Of a stretch of DNA of 64,000 nt, positions 1 through 14,520 are shown piece after piece. A program made the position numbers and the translations under genes. The stretch spans positions 5,608,120-5,672,119 of the forward strand of contig OX030962.1 in NCBI GenBank assembly GCA_943735955.1, given 5' to 3'. The notes below the pieces were generated by a model. That model saw only the letters and a list, made by a program, of their open reading frames with translations, searched no databases and was not told the DNA's origin. Numbering within the stretch: the stretch's first letter is position 1; the number at the start of each line of letters is the position of its first letter. The DNA comes from Piscicola geometra (taxonomy: Eukaryota > Annelida > Clitellata > Hirudinida > Piscicolidae).

Positions 1-10
1 AGTAGTAGTT

Positions 11-56
<46 letters not shown>

Positions 57-90
57 AATTAGTAGTAGTAGTAATAATAGTAGTTGTTAT
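1..90. repeat. (GTA)n microsatellite at left edge
   Basis: Nearly pure GTA triplets with a few GTT and AAT interruptions. It lies in the intron downstream of the last visible PI4K2 exon, so the remaining C-terminal exons of that gene should lie beyond the left edge. Confidence 0.9.
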
Positions 91-225
91 ATACACTCAT
101 AGGTAGTCATTTAAAATACCTCTTTTACCATCCTCCTCCACGCTCTTTACACCTTTTTCACTACGAACGCTACATATTTTTCTTCCATCACCACCACCAC
201 CCCTCTCTTTATCATTCATTCCTCA

Positions 226-3383
<3,158 letters not shown>

Positions 3384-4300
3384 TTTAGTCTAGGATTGGG
3401 ACCGTGTAAACTCCCCTTCTAAAACTTTGTACTCATGATCAATACAGATGATGTTCAATGAAAGTTCTATTTTAATCATGTGATTTGACATGAAGAGCCT
3501 AACTTTTATAAATTAAAGTGTTATTGAATTTTTTTTACAAAGCTTAAAATGTCTCTTTGTATAAAACCTATTATTTACGTTTTATTCATCATATTTACCT
3601 AATTGATTCCATTTTGAAAATACTTCTTTCTTACTCAAATAATGATCCTACTTTTTTTTATCTTGCTGAAAGCATCTTTTTTTGATTTAGCCATAACTGA
3701 AACGTTTTCTTTTGGAAAAGGTTTTTAAAATCTATATTATTATTTATACTTGAAGTTTATATTTATAAAAGAGCAATAAATAATATAAACGGTCTCATAT
3801 AACTAGAGAAGCTACCATTCAAGTCACGGTCAAACCGCCACTCTACCCACCACTCAACCCTTACACAACCCACCACACCATGGGCGGTGATCATGAGAGT
3901 TTCTAGGGTCCAGACCCCCTCCACTTTTTATTAGTGAAGGGTCCGCCTTAATGTGGACCCTCACACTTTTATCAATAAAAACATTTTTTAACTCTTGTTT
4001 TGATAAGAGCCTAATCGTCAATCATGGAATAAAACAGAATGTTTATGTAGTAATATATTGTAAGTATGTCTAGTTAAAGTGATGGCTGTCTAAAACAAAA
4101 CTATTCTTTGCTTACTTAAATATTCTTATGAATACAGAATTTAAATTTTTTCACGTGGGGGGAAGGGGGGTCCAGACCCCAGGACCCCCCAGGATCATCC
4201 ATGCTGGGTAGAACCCCCCCAAGACTTGCAGCAAATTGCCGCCCTTGTACCCAATCCACCACACAGCCCACCACACAGCCCACCCAATCCATCCTCACAG
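3384..4300. other. Intergenic or 5' region between PI4K2 and the ZPBP-like gene
   Basis: Divergent spacer that must hold both promoters and the missing first exon or exons of the ZPBP-like gene. I could not place that exon. A short frame at 3549 looks like a signal peptide but stops after 17 codons with no usable donor. Two pieces of a GGACCC-type interspersed repeat lie at about 3896-3965 and 4155-4215. Confidence 0.6.
3896..4215. repeat. GGACCC interspersed repeat, copy A (two pieces)
   Basis: The pieces CCCTCCACTTTTTATTAGTG (from about 3919) and a GGGTCCAGACCCCAGGACCC block (from about 4170) reappear in the same order as one unit at 12945-13060. An about 190-bp AT-rich stretch separates them here, so this copy is either interrupted or the other is deleted. 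Confidence 0.6.
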
Positions 4301-7300
4301 AATGGTTCGTCAGGGAGCATTCGACGTTGAGGATTGGTTGTTTCGACGGCACAAAAAACGTCAAATTCTTCGAGGGGAAGTACGAAGGCGCCATCTTTAA
4401 CTGGCATTATCGAGACAAGCAGACGTTTCTCTTGGCTGATGGAAAGACACTATTTGGTGAAATGATTTGCATTCTTGAAATTAAAAAGCGCTGTATAATT
4501 TATTTGATTGATTGATAGGTTTAAAAAAATTTAACCAATTTAACAGAAAAACTAAAAACAAATTAATTTAAACTTTTTCATAATTAAATAAAAATATTTA
4601 ATGGGATTAAAACCTTTGGATTGTTTAATAATACTCATGCAAATAATACTCATGCAAACAAAACTAATACAAAGCTATACTATCAATACAAAACTTATGC
4701 CATCGTTTGCTTGTATACTGAAAACATATCGTCTGCAATTAAAGAATTCGCAAAAAATCTTCAAAATGGCGCTAACAGGAAATGGAACTCTGAAATTCGA
4801 GCCAGTGAAGAAGACAGATTCAGGCACGTATGAGTGCAGAGTGGAGAAGATGGATGGAGACATTAATGAAACGTTTGCCCACACCATCATTGGTAAAGAT
4901 GGTTTCAGAAAATACAATACAATCAAATACAATCAAATACAATCAAATACAATCAAATACAATCAAATAATATACAATATAATAAAATACAATCAAATAC
5001 AATCAAATAATATACAATATAATAAAATACAATCAAATACAATCAAATACAATACAATACAATACAATCAAATACAATCAAATACAATCAAATACAATAC
5101 AATACAATACAATACAATACAATACAATACAATACAATACAATACAATACAATACAATCAAATACAATCAAATACAATACAATACAATACAATGCCGAGT
5201 ATTATTAAAGTGGCGTAAACAAATACATTTGTAGCGTTAAAATCAAGTTTTTAATACATATAATACCATCAAATACACAAATGAACGAATACTTTCAAAC
5301 ACACAAATACCACAAAATACCCTAATACCGTCGAATACACGAATACCGCAGTGTACAGCATTGCCAATGTCACAAGAATATACCCTTTTGTGTACACAGT
5401 ACCGGCCTGTGACAGCAGGGTTAGCATTAAACAGAGTAGCTTACATAAAAGGTTTGTACCTAATTTAGATTGTTCCACAAAATCATCGTCATCATCCTCA
5501 TCATCCTCCTCACCCCCATCATCATCATCATCATCATCACGATCATCATTATCAGGATCTGTCTACTATGGAATGCCAGTGTGGACGATTGTCCTTTCAG
5601 CGTTTCGGTCACGTGCTTCACTCAACTGAGCCACGTGGGAGACTTTAAAGAAAAAATCAACACTATATAAATTTACAAAAAAAACTATTTATTTATTACA
5701 GTTAAAACTTTTTGCAAATTTAATAGTATTTTCATGTCGGCCGAAACCCATGTAGATTTATTTTTAATTAATAACTAATTAGTTGATTTTTCTACTCAAT
5801 AAATTTCGTCTTTTAATGCCTCATAAATAAATCAATTTGCTATCCGATTTTTAATTCATCCACTAATCAAAATATAGGTTCAATCATCCATTCATCCACC
5901 TCTCCATCCATCAAGCTATCCATCCATCAAACTATCCATCCATCAAACTATCCATCCATCAAACTATCCACCCATCAAACTATCCATCCATCAAACCATT
6001 CATCCATCAAACTATCCATCCATCAAACCATCCATCCCTTCACACAGCCACAAGTGCATCCCTCGGAAGACACCTCAAAGGAAGGAAAGATCATTTTGAA
6101 GTTGATGGTGCAACAAGCACCAGAAAAGGGATTTGTCTACCCACACTGCAACGCCAACTGCATCAAGAAAGCCATCTTGAGCAGGATGCAAACCTTGGTT
6201 AAAGGGGTGGATTTCTTGACGCTTTTTGGGATATGGAAATTATTTTGGGATATGTTTTATGGGATTGGAGATGGGCTTTAGAAGGTTTTTAAGGTTTAGA
6301 ATTGTGAAAATAAACATTTGACTTTTAGGAATTTGAAATTCATTCAAGAACATTATAATTCTTTACATTTGTTAAATAAAAGAATTTAAAATTAAATCTA
6401 AAAACTCGATTCTCAATTCTAAAGAATGAACGGGTAATTGGACAAATTTCCAAGGAAGAAGAAATTGTGGAACAACATGTTGGAATGTTTCGGGACTTTC
6501 ACTTCCAGAAGCAGGAGCTCTTGCACACCATCACGTCCATTAGATGCGACAGTGGCTTCCAGAAGTACCGCTTGATCATGTGTAGTGAGTGGCTGTAGGG
6601 ATGTGGTTGATAAAATTTGTGTGGCTTTTGTTGATGATATTTGTGGTGGGCGATTTTAGTGGTTGGTTGATGATTTGTCTGCTAGTGTGGTTTTGAAGAA
6701 GAGTCCCATCACTATCTCCACCACACCACAACCATAACCAGACTCCCACCATCATCACTACCAATCCCTCCACCAACCCTTCCACAACCACCACGCAGTA
6801 CCATGCTTCCCTGGAACGTACTCACGACAGGACTTTTCCTCTCATCTCTCGATGGATTGTCAACCGTGCGACTACGGCACCTTCCAGAACGCCTTCGCTG
6901 CCGACCACTGCGACAAATGCGTCGAATACGGCAACACACTAGCCGTTGGCGCTAACAGCTCAAGCCACTGCCACAGTTAGTTTTTTCAAAAAGCGCTGTA
7001 TAAATGAGAATTATTATTTTTATTAGTTGCGTGAGTGGTTGGCTTGTTGTTTAGGAGATGGACTCCGACAACTTGAAGGATTTTTAAGGATTTTTAAATA
7101 TTCTTTTGGAGGCTATATTGAAGATATATTTTTATAACGTTTTTGATTGTTTTTAATTATGAACTAAGTGAATGCTACTACATCTACATCTCCTACATAT
7201 GATAAATTATAAATTAATATAATAAAACGATAATAATATCTGCTATATTAACAGATTGCTATGTCGAATCAAATTGAGTTTTCCCAAATGTTTCAATGGC

Positions 7301-8018
7301 TAGTTATTTCTCTATGCAAATGACGCTTCACAGGTGCAAAGAAGTTCGTGATGGTGGCCTTTGGGGTGGTTTCGGGTGTCTTCGGCATAGGCGTGGCAGC
7401 TTCGTTGGCTTAGTAAGTTTTGGTCTGTTGTTTTTATTTTGATGTATTAATTTTATTATTTTATTAGTTTTTATATATTATTTTGGTTTAATTGTGCTAA
7501 AGTAAAATACATTTGAAAGATAAATTTTTATTCAAATATATTGTGTAAGAAGGCCTACTGGCAATTTGATTTTTAGATATAAATAATGTTTTTATTGATT
7601 CAAAAGCATCTTGAAGTACGTGATTGGACAATATAGAAGCTGCTGTATGAACAAAGGCGAATTAAATGTAAGTTATTATTATTTTGAGAATTACGATAAT
7701 ATCAGTTTAATGTTGATTATTATTTGAACAATTAGTATAACTTATACTATAAGAATATAATGTCAATTTAATATCTGTAAGAAATAAAGGTTTGTATGCC
7801 AATGAAATTTCAACAGCCGTTAACAAAAATGGTAATAAATGAAATAAAAAAACTTTTAAAAGCCCCAGAACTCTTTTGTGGTCCCTATCCAGTCAATGTC
7901 AACCACTGGCCCTACCATCAACAATTCAAATAACTTCCAAGAAAACACCAAAACTTGGTTTCAATCGATGCTCATTAAAACAAAAAATGTTTTTGGAAAA
8001 TTCTTTTATAAATTTTGA
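4301..8018 (+). CDS. ZPBP: Zona-pellucida-binding-protein-like, single-pass membrane form
   Basis: ZPBP/sp38 proteins are acrosomal matrix proteins of sperm. Ten exons chain in phase: 4301-4456, 4779-4892, 5352-5451, 5556-5634, 6048-6197, 6425-6584, 6799-6975, 7334-7412, 7607-7667 and 7863-8018. Order of parts: an Ig-like domain with LRIGCF, FNWHYRD and DSGTYECRV; a YTVPACDS segment that aligns with the ZPBP block after the Ig domain; a C-x3-C pair (HCNANC); an IRCDSGF motif; then PC-FPGTY and [15 protein letters not shown], matching the cysteine-rich end of ZPBP (GCC2_GCC3-like). A hydrophobic helix ([20 protein letters not shown]) and a basic tail of about 80 residues follow. Vertebrate ZPBPs lack this helix. 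The 5' exon with the signal peptide is not found. Exon 6 has two in-phase donors (TGTA|GTGAGT preferred). The family is inferred from motif order; the last exon is the least certain. Confidence 0.75.
4912..5190. repeat. (ATACA)n / AATCAAATAC pentanucleotide array
   Basis: About 55 pentamers of AATAC/AATCA in the ZPBP-like intron 2. The array runs directly into GTGGCGTAAAC at 5208, the core of a SINE found elsewhere in the window whose 3' tail is TTGTATTGTATT on the other strand. Confidence 0.9.
5880..6045. repeat. 16-bp minisatellite CATCCATCAAACTATC
   Basis: About ten copies ending at the acceptor of ZPBP-like exon 5 (acceptor CACACAG at 6041-6047). Confidence 0.85.
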
Positions 8019-8166
8019 ATTTGTTCAAAATGTACTTTTATTAAGTATTTTGTTTTAAATACTGTTAAACGCTACAACATTTTATTGATCGAATTTACAT
8101 TTGTCTAAAAATACCTTGGTTTTGTCAAATAAAATAAAAGTTTATAAACGATCTTATAAATATAAA
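8019..8166 (+). other. 148-bp gap between ZPBP-like stop and DCTN6 start
   Basis: AT-rich spacer between two genes on the same strand. It has to hold the 3' UTR of one and the promoter and 5' UTR of the other, unless they are co-transcribed. No clear AATAAA-plus-GT-rich signal stands out, although AATAAAATAAAA occurs at about 8129. Confidence 0.6.
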
Positions 8167-9502
8167 ATGTCTCAACCACCAACTTCTTTGAAAAAGTCTA
8201 TTAGTGTGGTTGACAAGGGGAAAACAAGGTACATAAAGCATTGAGAGAATAAAATTAAAATGTCTTATTAATTTTGCATTGTATTTACTAATTTATCTCA
8301 GTGTTATCTTGTAGTTGTGAAAACTTGAAAAAATAGTTTATAACCTGGTTAAATAAATTGAACCATTGAATGTTTTATACCATATACATTTTTAATATAC
8401 ATTTTCTGTATATATATATATAAATATAAATAACCACATTTCAATAAAAAACAGCATTAAAGTGACACCAGGAGCGGTTATAGCATATGACTGTGAGCTG
8501 AGAGGAGACATCACCATTGGTTAATGCAACCACATTCATCTAGCACTTAATTTAAAAACATAATTATCACATTGCTACTGCTTAAAGTAAACAGTGCTCA
8601 ATGCATCATCTTCATCACCTAGCACCCTACAACTTAATCCATGATTATATTGTCTACTGTAATGATTAACAATTAAAACAATAAAAAAAAAGTTAAATGC
8701 TTTTTTTCTTATTTTCAATCCACTTCTTTCTCTATCTACCTATCCACCCATCCATTTACCCACCCATCCATTCATCTACCCACCCATCTATTCATCTACC
8801 CACCCATCCATTCATCTACCCACCCATCCATTCATCTATCCACCCATCCATTCACCCACCCATCTACCCACCTACCCATCTATCCACCCACCCATCCAGG
8901 TAGCAGAACCATCATCCATCCGAAGGCTCGCATCATAGCAGAGGCAGGTCCCATCATCATTGGAGAGTTCAACCTCATCGAGGAACAGTCTTCCATACTG
9001 CATTTGTGAGAGAGTGATGAGTTTGGGGCGAAAGAGAGAGAGGGGAAGAGAGAGAAGGGAAGAGAGAGCGAGAAAGAGGGAGAAAGAGAGAGAGAGAAAG
9101 AGAGAGAGAGAAAGAGAGAGAAGGGGAGAAAGAGAGAGAGAGCGAGAAAGAGGGAGAAAGAGAGAGGGGAAGGGTTAAGAGATACTTAAGAGTTTTTAGG
9201 CTTTCCGAGGTGTTTTTGACAGTTGAGTTTCAAAGGATGAATTATTACTTTCAATTCCAAATGGCAAACACTACAGGGCAGACGACAGCACAGACCCTCA
9301 AAAGCAGTCGGTCATGATCATCGGAAACTTCAATGTCTTTGAAGTATCATCAAGTACTCACTACTACTACTAAGACTACTACTACTACTATTACTACTAC
9401 TACTACTTCTTTTACTACTACTACTACTACTACTACTACTAGTACTACTACTACTACTACTACTTCTTTTACTTCTACTACTACTACTACTACTACTTCT
9501 TT

Positions 9503-9575
<73 letters not shown>

Positions 9576-10694
9576 GCTACTAATAATAACAATAACAAAA
9601 GATCAAATATTTTTTATTAATACTAAAAAATATTACTATCAATATTAAAATAAGCAAAAACATCATCATCATCACGTCAGAGTGTGAGGCTTTGAACGTT
9701 GGCGACCACAATGTCATTGAGTGCAAAGGTCATTCCGGCAGTTCATAATAATATAATAACATTAATAATATTTTATAATTAAATAAAAAATAAAAATGCT
9801 TTTCATATTTAAATAATAATAATAATTTTCTTACATATATGTTTGATTAATTGATTATTATTCATCCTCTCCAGCCGAGGTGGGACGCAACGTTGAGTTG
9901 AGCAATGGCTGCATCATTGGCTGCAAGTGCCAAGTCAACACTGTCGAGAGGTCTCCATTTTTATTAATATTATTAATTGTTATTATTGTTGTAGTTGTTT
10001 ATTATTATTCTTATTTCGTTCCTATTCTAAGTTTTATTTGATTTTAATCATTACGGTTATCATGAGAGGGTGTAATGAAAGATTGATTATGTGGTGGCCT
10101 TCATCATAGCGTCATGGCCATTTACAGCTCTTTTACTAGCTGATGGAGTTATTTCAAAAGCGATCGAATATTTAGGGTTAATTTATTTCGTTTTTTATTC
10201 TCAGACTTCCGGAAAACACGGTGATATATGGAGCGGATTGCGAAAGGAGAGTTCAGTTGGAAAAGCCTCAGGTGAATGCATGCATGGAGGATGAATGAAT
10301 GAACAGAGGATGAATGAATGAACAGAGGATGAATGAATGAATAGAGGATGAATGAATGAATAGAGGATGAATGAATGAATAGAGGATGAATGCATGCATG
10401 GAGGATGAATTCATGCATGGAGAATGAATGCATTGAGAGATTGATTAATTCTCAAGAGCCTGAATGATTATAAAATCTATAAATTGAAGCATGGATGTGC
10501 TGCTACTATGAAAACTTATAAAACGCCATCATTATCAACACCCAACCAATCAAAATCTCTCACGAGCACTCCATCACACCCGCATCACGCACACACCACA
10601 GCCACAGACGTTGCAGATAGACTTTCTAGCCAAGATAATGCCAAACTACCTACGTATTCGGAAACTCAACAAGACGCAAAAGCCATCGCCATGA
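8167..10694 (+). CDS. DCTN6: Dynactin subunit 6 (p27), with a one-base frame break
   Basis: Pointed-end subunit of dynactin, the cytoplasmic dynein adaptor; folds as a left-handed beta helix. Exons: 8167-8228, 8455-8519, 8900-9005, 9277-9354, 9681-9728, 9875-9950, 10205-10271 and 10602-10694. Motifs in order: [99 protein letters not shown] and [15 protein letters not shown]. The length matches the vertebrate protein (197 versus 190 aa). The summed exons are 595 nt, one base too many: the A5 run at 9300-9304 separates DDSTDPQK from QSVMIIG, and four As would restore both frame and alignment. All other junctions agree in phase. An assembly indel is more likely than a pseudogene because everything else is intact. 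Confidence 0.93.
8721..8898. repeat. CATCCACCCATC-type tandem repeat
   Basis: TCCATTCATCTACCCACCCA-like units in DCTN6 intron 2. The array continues up to the exon-3 acceptor (CCATCCAG), supplying its pyrimidine tract. Confidence 0.85.
9025..9175. repeat. GA-rich tract
   Basis: Purine-only AGAGAGGGAGAAAG tract starting about 20 bp after the DCTN6 exon-3 donor. Confidence 0.85.
9358..9590. repeat. (ACT)n microsatellite
   Basis: About 75 ACT triplets with periodic TTCTTTT interruptions, beginning just after the DCTN6 exon-4 donor at 9355. Reading frames through it are artefacts. Confidence 0.9.
10278..10430. repeat. 19-bp minisatellite AGGATGAATGAATGAACAG
   Basis: About five near-perfect copies plus two variants with GCATGCATGG, lying six bases after the DCTN6 exon-7 donor. 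Confidence 0.85.
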
Positions 10695-11454
10695 AGCGCC
10701 TGCTAATTTGGATTTTTAATTATTTCGAGGCTTTTTGATGCTTACTTTTTTTATTTTGTTAATTTCTATTGAGTCCTCATTTTTTTTGATTTTTAGGTTT
10801 TCTTTTTTTTAGTATTGTGAAAACTTTAAATTAAACTGGGTTTTTATGTATTTTGTATCTAATTTGCTTATATTCCATCTTGTTATTTAATAATATAATA
10901 TATTATTATATATATATTATAATATATTACAATATTAACGTAAAAAATCAATTTTAATTTATATTCAATATTCTATTTCTGCTTCATAGTCACTAAAGCT
11001 TTGCAGGATACATTTTTTTGGTTTTGAAATTTGGAAGTCGTGAAAAAATTTGCTTCGACGTTGTGAAACTTATGGGTAGTGAAATACTCCTAATTACCTC
11101 TTCATTATTATTATAAAATGTATAATATAAATCTTTGTTATATAAGATTGACGGGAAAATAAAATTAATAAATAAAGTCTATTTTATTTCTAAAATAACT
11201 TATTTTTAAAATTATATTTAAGTCGCCTAAAAATCAATTAAAATATTGCATATGCAGAAATTTCAAATTTAATCGTTTTAAAACTTCGAAAAACTAAGGT
11301 TTCATGTCTGAATAACATCAAGTAACCATCAAGATAAAATGAATTCGTTTATTTTATTCCCATTTAATTTTTAATTATTTATTCAAAGTCTTGAACAATG
11401 AAATTTCAAACAATTCTTGATTCAATATTTATAAACTTTAGAAGAATGTCTCCT
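10695..11454. other. Intergenic, DCTN6 and secreted gene 1 (convergent)
   Basis: AT-rich with poly-T runs and a short (TATA)n near 10900. I see no gene or structured element. Confidence 0.6.
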
Positions 11455-12137
11455 TCACAGGTATTTCGAGCAAGAAACGCAGCACAAATCTTTCATAATT
11501 TGTACCTGACAAGTGTCTTTGTCCAGTTCAAACGCCGATCCACATAGCTTATGTTCGCCATAAAGACATTCTAGAAATGGTTTTTAGGGATGTGTTTAAC
11601 TTTACATAAAATGGTTGTTAATTATTATTTGGTCTATTTAAATACTAATTTTTCTAGACATGCTTAAAAACAATACTCAAAGACAAATATCTCAGTAAAA
11701 CAATCAACAAACGAGAATAAATATCATAAAGACCTCTTGAAACTGGAAATTCGAAAAACGCACCTGGGTGAGAAGTCTTCAAGCTTTGGCAAGTCTTGCA
11801 ACAATTTTCTCTGTATACATTTAATCTGCAGTTGTGAGAATTCGTACGCAAGATATCGCAAGTTTCCCACTTGTCTGCAATACACTCCTCCTTATCTATT
11901 TTTCCTGCTGTGAATTGTTGTGAGATAATTTGAGCGTTTTTTGAATTTGTAGGTTTATTTATGAAGATTTCTCCGTTACGAAGTTAAATAGAAAATCATT
12001 AAATAATATTTTTGACATTTATTTATTTATATTGCTACGTGGATGCTAATGGTTTGTTTTATTAACTTGAAAGAAGACTAACCTTGAGCGATGGAAGCAA
12101 CCAGGAAGAGACAGAACAAAAGCACTAACTTGACCAT
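11455..12137 (-). CDS. Small secreted protein with two CC-x2-C (PLAC-like) domains, gene 1
   Basis: Three exons on the minus strand, 12137-12083, 11904-11764 and 11570-11455, join in phase to 103 aa. Exon 1 is a signal peptide (MVKLVLLFCLFLVASIAQ). Exons 2 and 3 each encode one six-cysteine domain: C-x7-C-x9-C-x8-CC-x2-C (ending ENCCKTC) and C-x7-C-x10-C-x8-CC-x2-C (starting ECLYGEHKLC). The spacing and the closing CC-x2-C fit the PLAC domain of ADAMTS-type proteins better than ShKT, but here the domains stand alone in a short secreted protein. A TATAAAAAA lies about 50 bp upstream of the start. Role unknown; a mucus, defence or secreted peptide is conceivable and nothing here proves it. Related to genes at 13.3 and 60.3-61.3 kb. 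Confidence 0.8.
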
Positions 12138-12200
12138 GATCGTTATCGAATGAATTTTTTTTTAAATTTTATTTTGTGAAGGGTTTTTTATACCCTGTTA
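12084..12200 (-). promoter_or_regulatory. TATA box of secreted gene 1
   Basis: TATAAAAAA on the minus strand at 12092+100 (positions 12192-12184), about 50 bp before the ATG at 12137. Gene 3 of the family has TATAAAA at nearly the same distance. Confidence 0.5.
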
Positions 12201-12460
12201 GAAACGCGTGGAAATGAAGTATCCAGTAAGAATGATAATGCCATAGTCAATTTGACTGTGCTACACCACTTTAAAACCAATATCAATCAAACACCATTAA
12301 ATAGTTTTTTTTTGCAAAAATATAAAAGCTAATTGCATTGCTCACTCATAATTAGATGCGCATGTGGAATTGAGTTTGGAGGAAGAATTGCATCACCCAC
12401 GCACTTTTGATAAACACGAAAAAGATGGGTCTTAATACCATTATTTAGTTGCTGTGGAAA
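12195..12460 (-). repeat. Upstream region of gene 1, duplicated at 14280-14520
   Basis: Shares in the same order CAGTAAGAATGATA, GCCATAGTCAATT, GACTGTGCTACACCACT, AGATGCGCATGTGG and GCATCACCCACGCACTTT with 14280-14520. This marks duplication of the gene's promoter-side flank. Confidence 0.8.
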
Positions 12461-12904
12461 GGGAAAAATGTTTGGAACAAGAAATTGTATGGTCCTATTT
12501 TCATTCAAAAAAAGAAACTTTTTTTGCTTTGGGGGAGGGATGGACTCCCCTCCCCTTTGAATTCACGCCTGATGATGGTAAATGGATGAAAAAACTAAAT
12601 TGAATCTAAGATAAAACTTGTAAGTGAAAAAATAGCTTGAAATTGTGTGAATTATTTTGTATCTTCTTGAAGGACTGCTCAAGTAAGGTAGAGAGTATGT
12701 GGAAGAAGGAGGTCGTCGTCTTCAGTGGTTCTTTGGAAAAGTCACTTGTGAGAATAATGCAGTGGTTTGCCGAAAATGTTACTCATCTTATTGATCATAT
12801 AACTGCATATATATATATATATATATATATATACTCTTGTATATGCTTGCATATATATTTAATTATATATGGGCGTAAGAAAAGAGTACGAGTTCATGAA
12901 GTTA

Positions 12905-13060
12905 CAGTGGCTTCTCTTTTGAAGTCACTCATCTCCATCATGGGCACTGATCCTGTGGATCCTGAGTCTGCTCCCTCCACTTTTTGGTAGTGAATGGGTC
13001 AACTTCAATCGTTTGGACCCCAGGACCCTCCCCAGAATCACCGTATATGCTGAGTAAGAC
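12905..13060. repeat. GGACCC interspersed repeat, copy B
   Basis: Contains CCCTCCACTTTTTGGTAGTG and TTTGGACCCCAGGACCCTCC, the two blocks that are split at 3.9 and 4.2 kb. It lies where the third exon of secreted gene 2 would be expected. Confidence 0.6.
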
Positions 13061-13223
13061 CTCAAAAACGTCTGAAGACTTCGATATTTCAGGTATTAAA
13101 CTATATTTAAGTTTTGTGAAGTCTGCAAAAACTAGGAAGAAAGTAAGAATAACAGTAATACATTGAGCTTGTAAAAAAGATTCTGAAAAATGAGAAACAA
13201 TTCATAAATAAAAATATGAGAAC

Positions 13224-13530
13224 CTGGATTTTCTGTTTCTAAATTTTTGCAAGTTTTGCAGCAATTTTCGTTATCTTTGTAGCAAAAGTAGGCATGCATT
13301 TGGGGACATTCATCTTCATCTTCGCAGCCTTGCGACAAAAAATTAAAATTTAAAAGTTAATTGGATAATTATATGCGAATTTATGTTTTAACTTTTTGAA
13401 GAAATGTAGTCTCAAAATATGCTATAATTCTAGCATATAAAATACGTTCATGAAGGCAGCCACCTTACCTTTCACTGCAAGCATAGCACTGACAAAGAGT
13501 AGAAACAAGAAGGTGGAGCTCTTGAGGGCT
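13224..13530 (-). pseudogene. Secreted CC-x2-C gene 2, apparently degenerate
   Basis: Paralogue of gene 1 on the minus strand. Exon 2 (13328-13224) encodes one six-cysteine domain, C-x5-C-x7-C-x6-CC-x2-C, ending ENCCKTC, and has a matching donor at ENPG. The preceding exon ends at 13469 with a hydrophobic signal-peptide-like run ([16 protein letters not shown]), but the position of the start codon in gene 1 is not an ATG here. The only in-frame ATG lies inside the hydrophobic core, and a TAG stands at the edge of the (TA)n array upstream. No second domain was found between 12640 and 13220. A start in a separate upstream exon cannot be excluded. Confidence 0.55.
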
Positions 13531-13622
13531 TGGTCAACTTGAGAGGATGAGTAAGAAATGCTGAAGGGACTGAATACTGTTGTATTGAGAGGTGAATCTG
13601 AGATTTCAGGTGGTTGATTTTG

Positions 13623-13946
<324 letters not shown>

Positions 13947-13984
13947 ATTTAATGTTTGATCTTGTTATATATATATCAATTTAA

Positions 13985-14262
13985 TGTTTGATTTAAAGAT
14001 GTATGTTTCTTTACCATGAAATAATACAATACAACGCAACGACGTGGCGTAATCCTGAACGAGCTTCAAGACCACTCTTTTATGAATATTAATACCACTT
14101 AATAAAATAACAGTAAAAATACTAAAAAATAATTTTAAAAAATAAGAATAAATATTAATAATTAAATTAATATTAATAATAGTGATGGTCAGTTGGATAT
14201 AAGCCTCAGAACCTCTTCCATCATTCCGACCGTCACTTCTACAGAGACTGCCTGTGATGGAT
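13985..14262. repeat. Segmental duplication, unit A
   Basis: Starts with a SINE tail (13990-14100), then AATACTAAAAAAT/AAAAAATAAGAATAA blocks, then GATGGTCAGTTGGATAT and CCGTCACTTCTAC. The same order occurs at 15487-15680 plus 16200-16303. Confidence 0.75.
13990..14100 (-). mobile_element. SINE 3' part
   Basis: On the minus strand reads GTGGTCTTGAAGCTCGTTCA, GGATTACGCCACGTCG and TTGCGTTGTATTGTATTATT. The core and pentameric tail are shared with copies at 15490, 41090, 45614 and 60090. Confidence 0.7.
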
Positions 14263-14279
14263 GGAAGAGGAAGTGGGGT

Positions 14280-14520
14280 TCAGTAAGAATGATATTGCCA
14301 TAGTCAATTAGACTGTGCTACACCACTCAAAAATCAATCAATCAAATATATTTATATAGCTCTTTTCATAAATTTAAAAGCGCTCTTTGCATTTCCCACT
14401 CACAATTAGATGCGCATGTGGCATTGATTATGGTGGAGTAATTGCATCACCCACGCACTTTCAAAAGCATCTCAAATATGGATCTTTATACCATTTTTTG
14501 CTGCTGTGGGGGAAAGAGTT
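14280..14520 (-). repeat. Duplicated upstream flank of the secreted gene family
   Basis: Partner of 12195-12460. If it was the promoter of gene 2 it now lies about 750 bp from its exon, with the (TA)n array and a SINE in between. Confidence 0.75.

Noticed and set aside
3549..3602. Signal-peptide exon for the ZPBP-like gene (MSLCIKPIIYVLFIIFT)
   Set aside because: It runs into a stop with no usable donor before it.
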